This document shows positions 62,879-64,000 of a stretch of DNA of 64,000 nt, piece by piece; within the stretch, counting starts at the first letter, position 1, and each line of letters begins with the position of its first letter. The translations under genes and the position numbers were made by a program. The stretch is from Belnapia rosea (GTDB lineage Bacteria > Pseudomonadota > Alphaproteobacteria > Acetobacterales > Acetobacteraceae), in the NCBI RefSeq assembly GCF_900101615.1, contig NZ_FMZX01000001.1, forward strand, positions 1,054,001 to 1,118,000, read 5' to 3'. The notes under the pieces are model-generated. The model worked only from the letters and a program-made list of their open reading frames with translations, did no database searches and had not been told where the DNA came from.

Positions 62879-64000
62879 ATGATGTTCTTCGCCCGCTGGA
62901 AGACCCTGGCCATCCTGGCGGTCTGCCTGCTGGGGGTGCTGCTCTGCACCCCGAACCTCTTCCCCAAGGCCTCCCTGCCGAGCTGGGCGCGGCAGTTCTC
63001 GCTTGGCCTCGACCTTCGCGGCGGCTCCTACCTCCTGCTCGAGGTGGATATGGAGGCGGTGGTCAAGGAGCGGCTGGAGAGCCTGGCCGATGCCACGCGC
63101 GGCCGGCTGCGGGCGGCGAATATCGGCTATGTCAACCTGGCGGCCGAGCCGGCGCAGCGCCGCGTCACCCTGCGGGTCCGCGACCCGGGCCAGGTGCAGG
63201 CGGCCATGGCGCTGCTGCGGGAGCAGGCGAACCAGATCCCGACCAGCCTCGGCGCGACGACGCCGGATATCGAGGTGACCTCCACGCCCGAGGGGCAGGT
63301 GGCCGCGACGCTGACCGAGGTGGGGCTGCGGGCCAAGGCCACCGGGGCGGTGGAGCAGTCGATCGAGATCGTCCGGCGGCGGATCGACGAGACCGGCGTC
63401 TCCGAGGCGCTGATCGCCCGCCAGGGGCAGAACCGCATCCTGGTGCAGCTGCCCGGCGTCGAGGATCCGAACCGGATCAAGCAGCTGCTCGGCCAGACGG
63501 CGCGGATGACCTTCCACCTGCTGGACGAAGCGGCCAATCCGGCCTCCCCGACCCCGCCGCCGGGGGTGCAGTTCCTCGATGGCGAGGCGCGCCCCGGCCA
63601 GCCGGTGCAGCGCTACGCGGTGCGGCGCCGCGTCGAGGTGGATGGCGCCAACCTGACAGATGCACGGGCCGGGCAGGACAACCAGAACGGCCAGTGGGTG
63701 GTGAATTTCACCTTCGACTCGACCGGGACGCGGCGCTTCGCCGATGTCACCCGGCAGAATGTCGGGCGGCCCTTCGCCATCGTCCTCGACAACAAGGTGA
63801 TCACCGCCCCCAATATCCGCGAGCCGATCACCGGCGGGCGCGGCCAGATCAGCGGCAGTTTCGACGCCCGCTCGGCCAATGAGCTGGCCGTGCTGCTGCG
63901 GGCGGGCGCCCTCCCCGCCCCGCTCACCGTGGTGGAGGAGCGGACGGTCGGGCCGGAGCTCGGGGCGGATGCGATCCGCGCCGGCATGCTGGCCCTGGCG
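62879..64000 (+). CDS. secD: Protein translocase subunit SecD (3' end outside the window)
   Basis: At least 374 residues of the Sec accessory subunit, which with SecF uses the proton gradient to help pull proteins across the inner membrane. The first transmembrane helix (MMFFARWKTLAILAVCLLGV) is followed by the periplasmic D1 signature FSLGLDLRGGSYLLLEVDM. The P1 domain continues through VEQSIEIVRRRIDETGVSEALI, and RPFAIVLDNKVITAPNIREP marks the later part. No yajC is upstream; the adjacent gene is the divergent LOV kinase. Either of two adjacent ATG codons (62879 or 62882) may be used. Confidence 0.95.
   Translation, partial: MMFFARWKTLAILAVCLLGVLLCTPNLFPKASLPSWARQFSLGLDLRGGSYLLLEVDMEAVVKERLESLADATRGRLRAANIGYVNLAAEPAQRRVTLRVRDPGQVQAAMALLREQANQIPTSLGATTPDIEVTSTPEGQVAATLTEVGLRAKATGAVEQSIEIVRRRIDETGVSEALIARQGQNRILVQLPGVEDPNRIKQLLGQTARMTFHLLDEAANPASPTPPPGVQFLDGEARPGQPVQRYAVRRRVEVDGANLTDARAGQDNQNGQWVVNFTFDSTGTRRFADVTRQNVGRPFAIVLDNKVITAPNIREPITGGRGQISGSFDARSANELAVLLRAGALPAPLTVVEERTVGPELGADAIRAGMLALA

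Noticed and set aside
1-64000. tRNA, rRNA or intact insertion sequence
   Set aside because: Reading by eye found no tRNA T-loop motif in a foldable setting, no rRNA, and no transposase-like protein. A tRNA search program would be decisive.

Overview
The window is a very GC-rich chromosomal segment, with G or C at nearly every third codon position, from an alphaproteobacterium. The best fit is an aerobic, Roseomonas-like member of the Acetobacteraceae. Support comes from the essential block rpsB-tsf-pyrH-frr-uppS-cdsA-dxr-rseP-bamA-skp-lpxD-fabZ-lpxA-lpxI, from GapR and DUF1244 proteins, an HWE-type kinase, a Bug-type binding protein, and the absence of rRNA, CRISPR arrays or intact mobile elements. 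The family assignment is inferred from protein style and gene order, not from a marker phylogeny.

Layout. 1-5.6 kb: the 5' part of cydD, a polysaccharide deacetylase-like enzyme and a lipocalin, then a three-gene signalling cassette (MetOD1-type sensor, HWE kinase, response regulator). 5.6-7.7 kb: two tandem spore-photoproduct-lyase-like radical SAM genes. 7.7-17.8 kb: histidine use (hutF apart from hutU-hutH-hutI plus a thioesterase), interrupted by a diacylglycerol-kinase-like gene, a PAP2 phosphatase and a GT39-like membrane protein. 17.8-25 kb: an accessory zone with a beta-barrel-like protein, a hydrolase, an amine oxidase, an isopropylmalate-dehydrogenase-family enzyme, a Bug binding protein, a patch of decayed genes, and an OhrR-like regulator facing a small secreted protein. 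25-42 kb: the conserved envelope, isoprenoid and translation block, all on the minus strand. 42-49.5 kb: a peptide-type binding protein, a 2OG-Fe(II) oxygenase and a three-carbon kinase group (dhaKL, pyk, glycerate kinase). 49.5-54 kb: DUF1244, gapR, a large hybrid kinase and a TPR protein. 54-58.7 kb: a zur / hisI / COG0523 metal group running through a GNAT and a nitrilase-family gene into lpxB. 58.8-64 kb: a Gfo/Idh/MocA oxidoreductase, a LOV-domain hybrid kinase and the start of secD.

Points that stand out. (1) The pyruvate kinase gene begins with a complete Cro/YdaS-like helix-turn-helix domain in the same frame, and a 12-bp-arm dyad lies just upstream of its start. (2) Two copies of a roughly 106-bp intergenic element at 19.3 and 59.8 kb fold into two hairpins whose stems change in a compensating way. 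One copy also supplies the stop codons of both flanking genes. (3) A 26-bp-periodic array of small hairpins lies between frr and pyrH. (4) A blue-light LOV histidine kinase lies divergent to secD. (5) A zinc group combines Zur, HisI and a COG0523 GTPase carrying eight consecutive histidines.

How the parts work together. The 25-42 kb block and lpxB make lipid A and fold outer-membrane proteins, while uppS, cdsA and dxr feed isoprenoid and phospholipid synthesis. The hut genes degrade histidine through formiminoglutamate. gck, pyk and dhaKL all act on three-carbon phosphates next to the PEP/pyruvate node. Four sensor or regulator sets (MetOD1-kinase-regulator, the PAS hybrid kinase, the LOV hybrid kinase and the OhrR-like repressor) suggest responsiveness to redox, light and peroxide.
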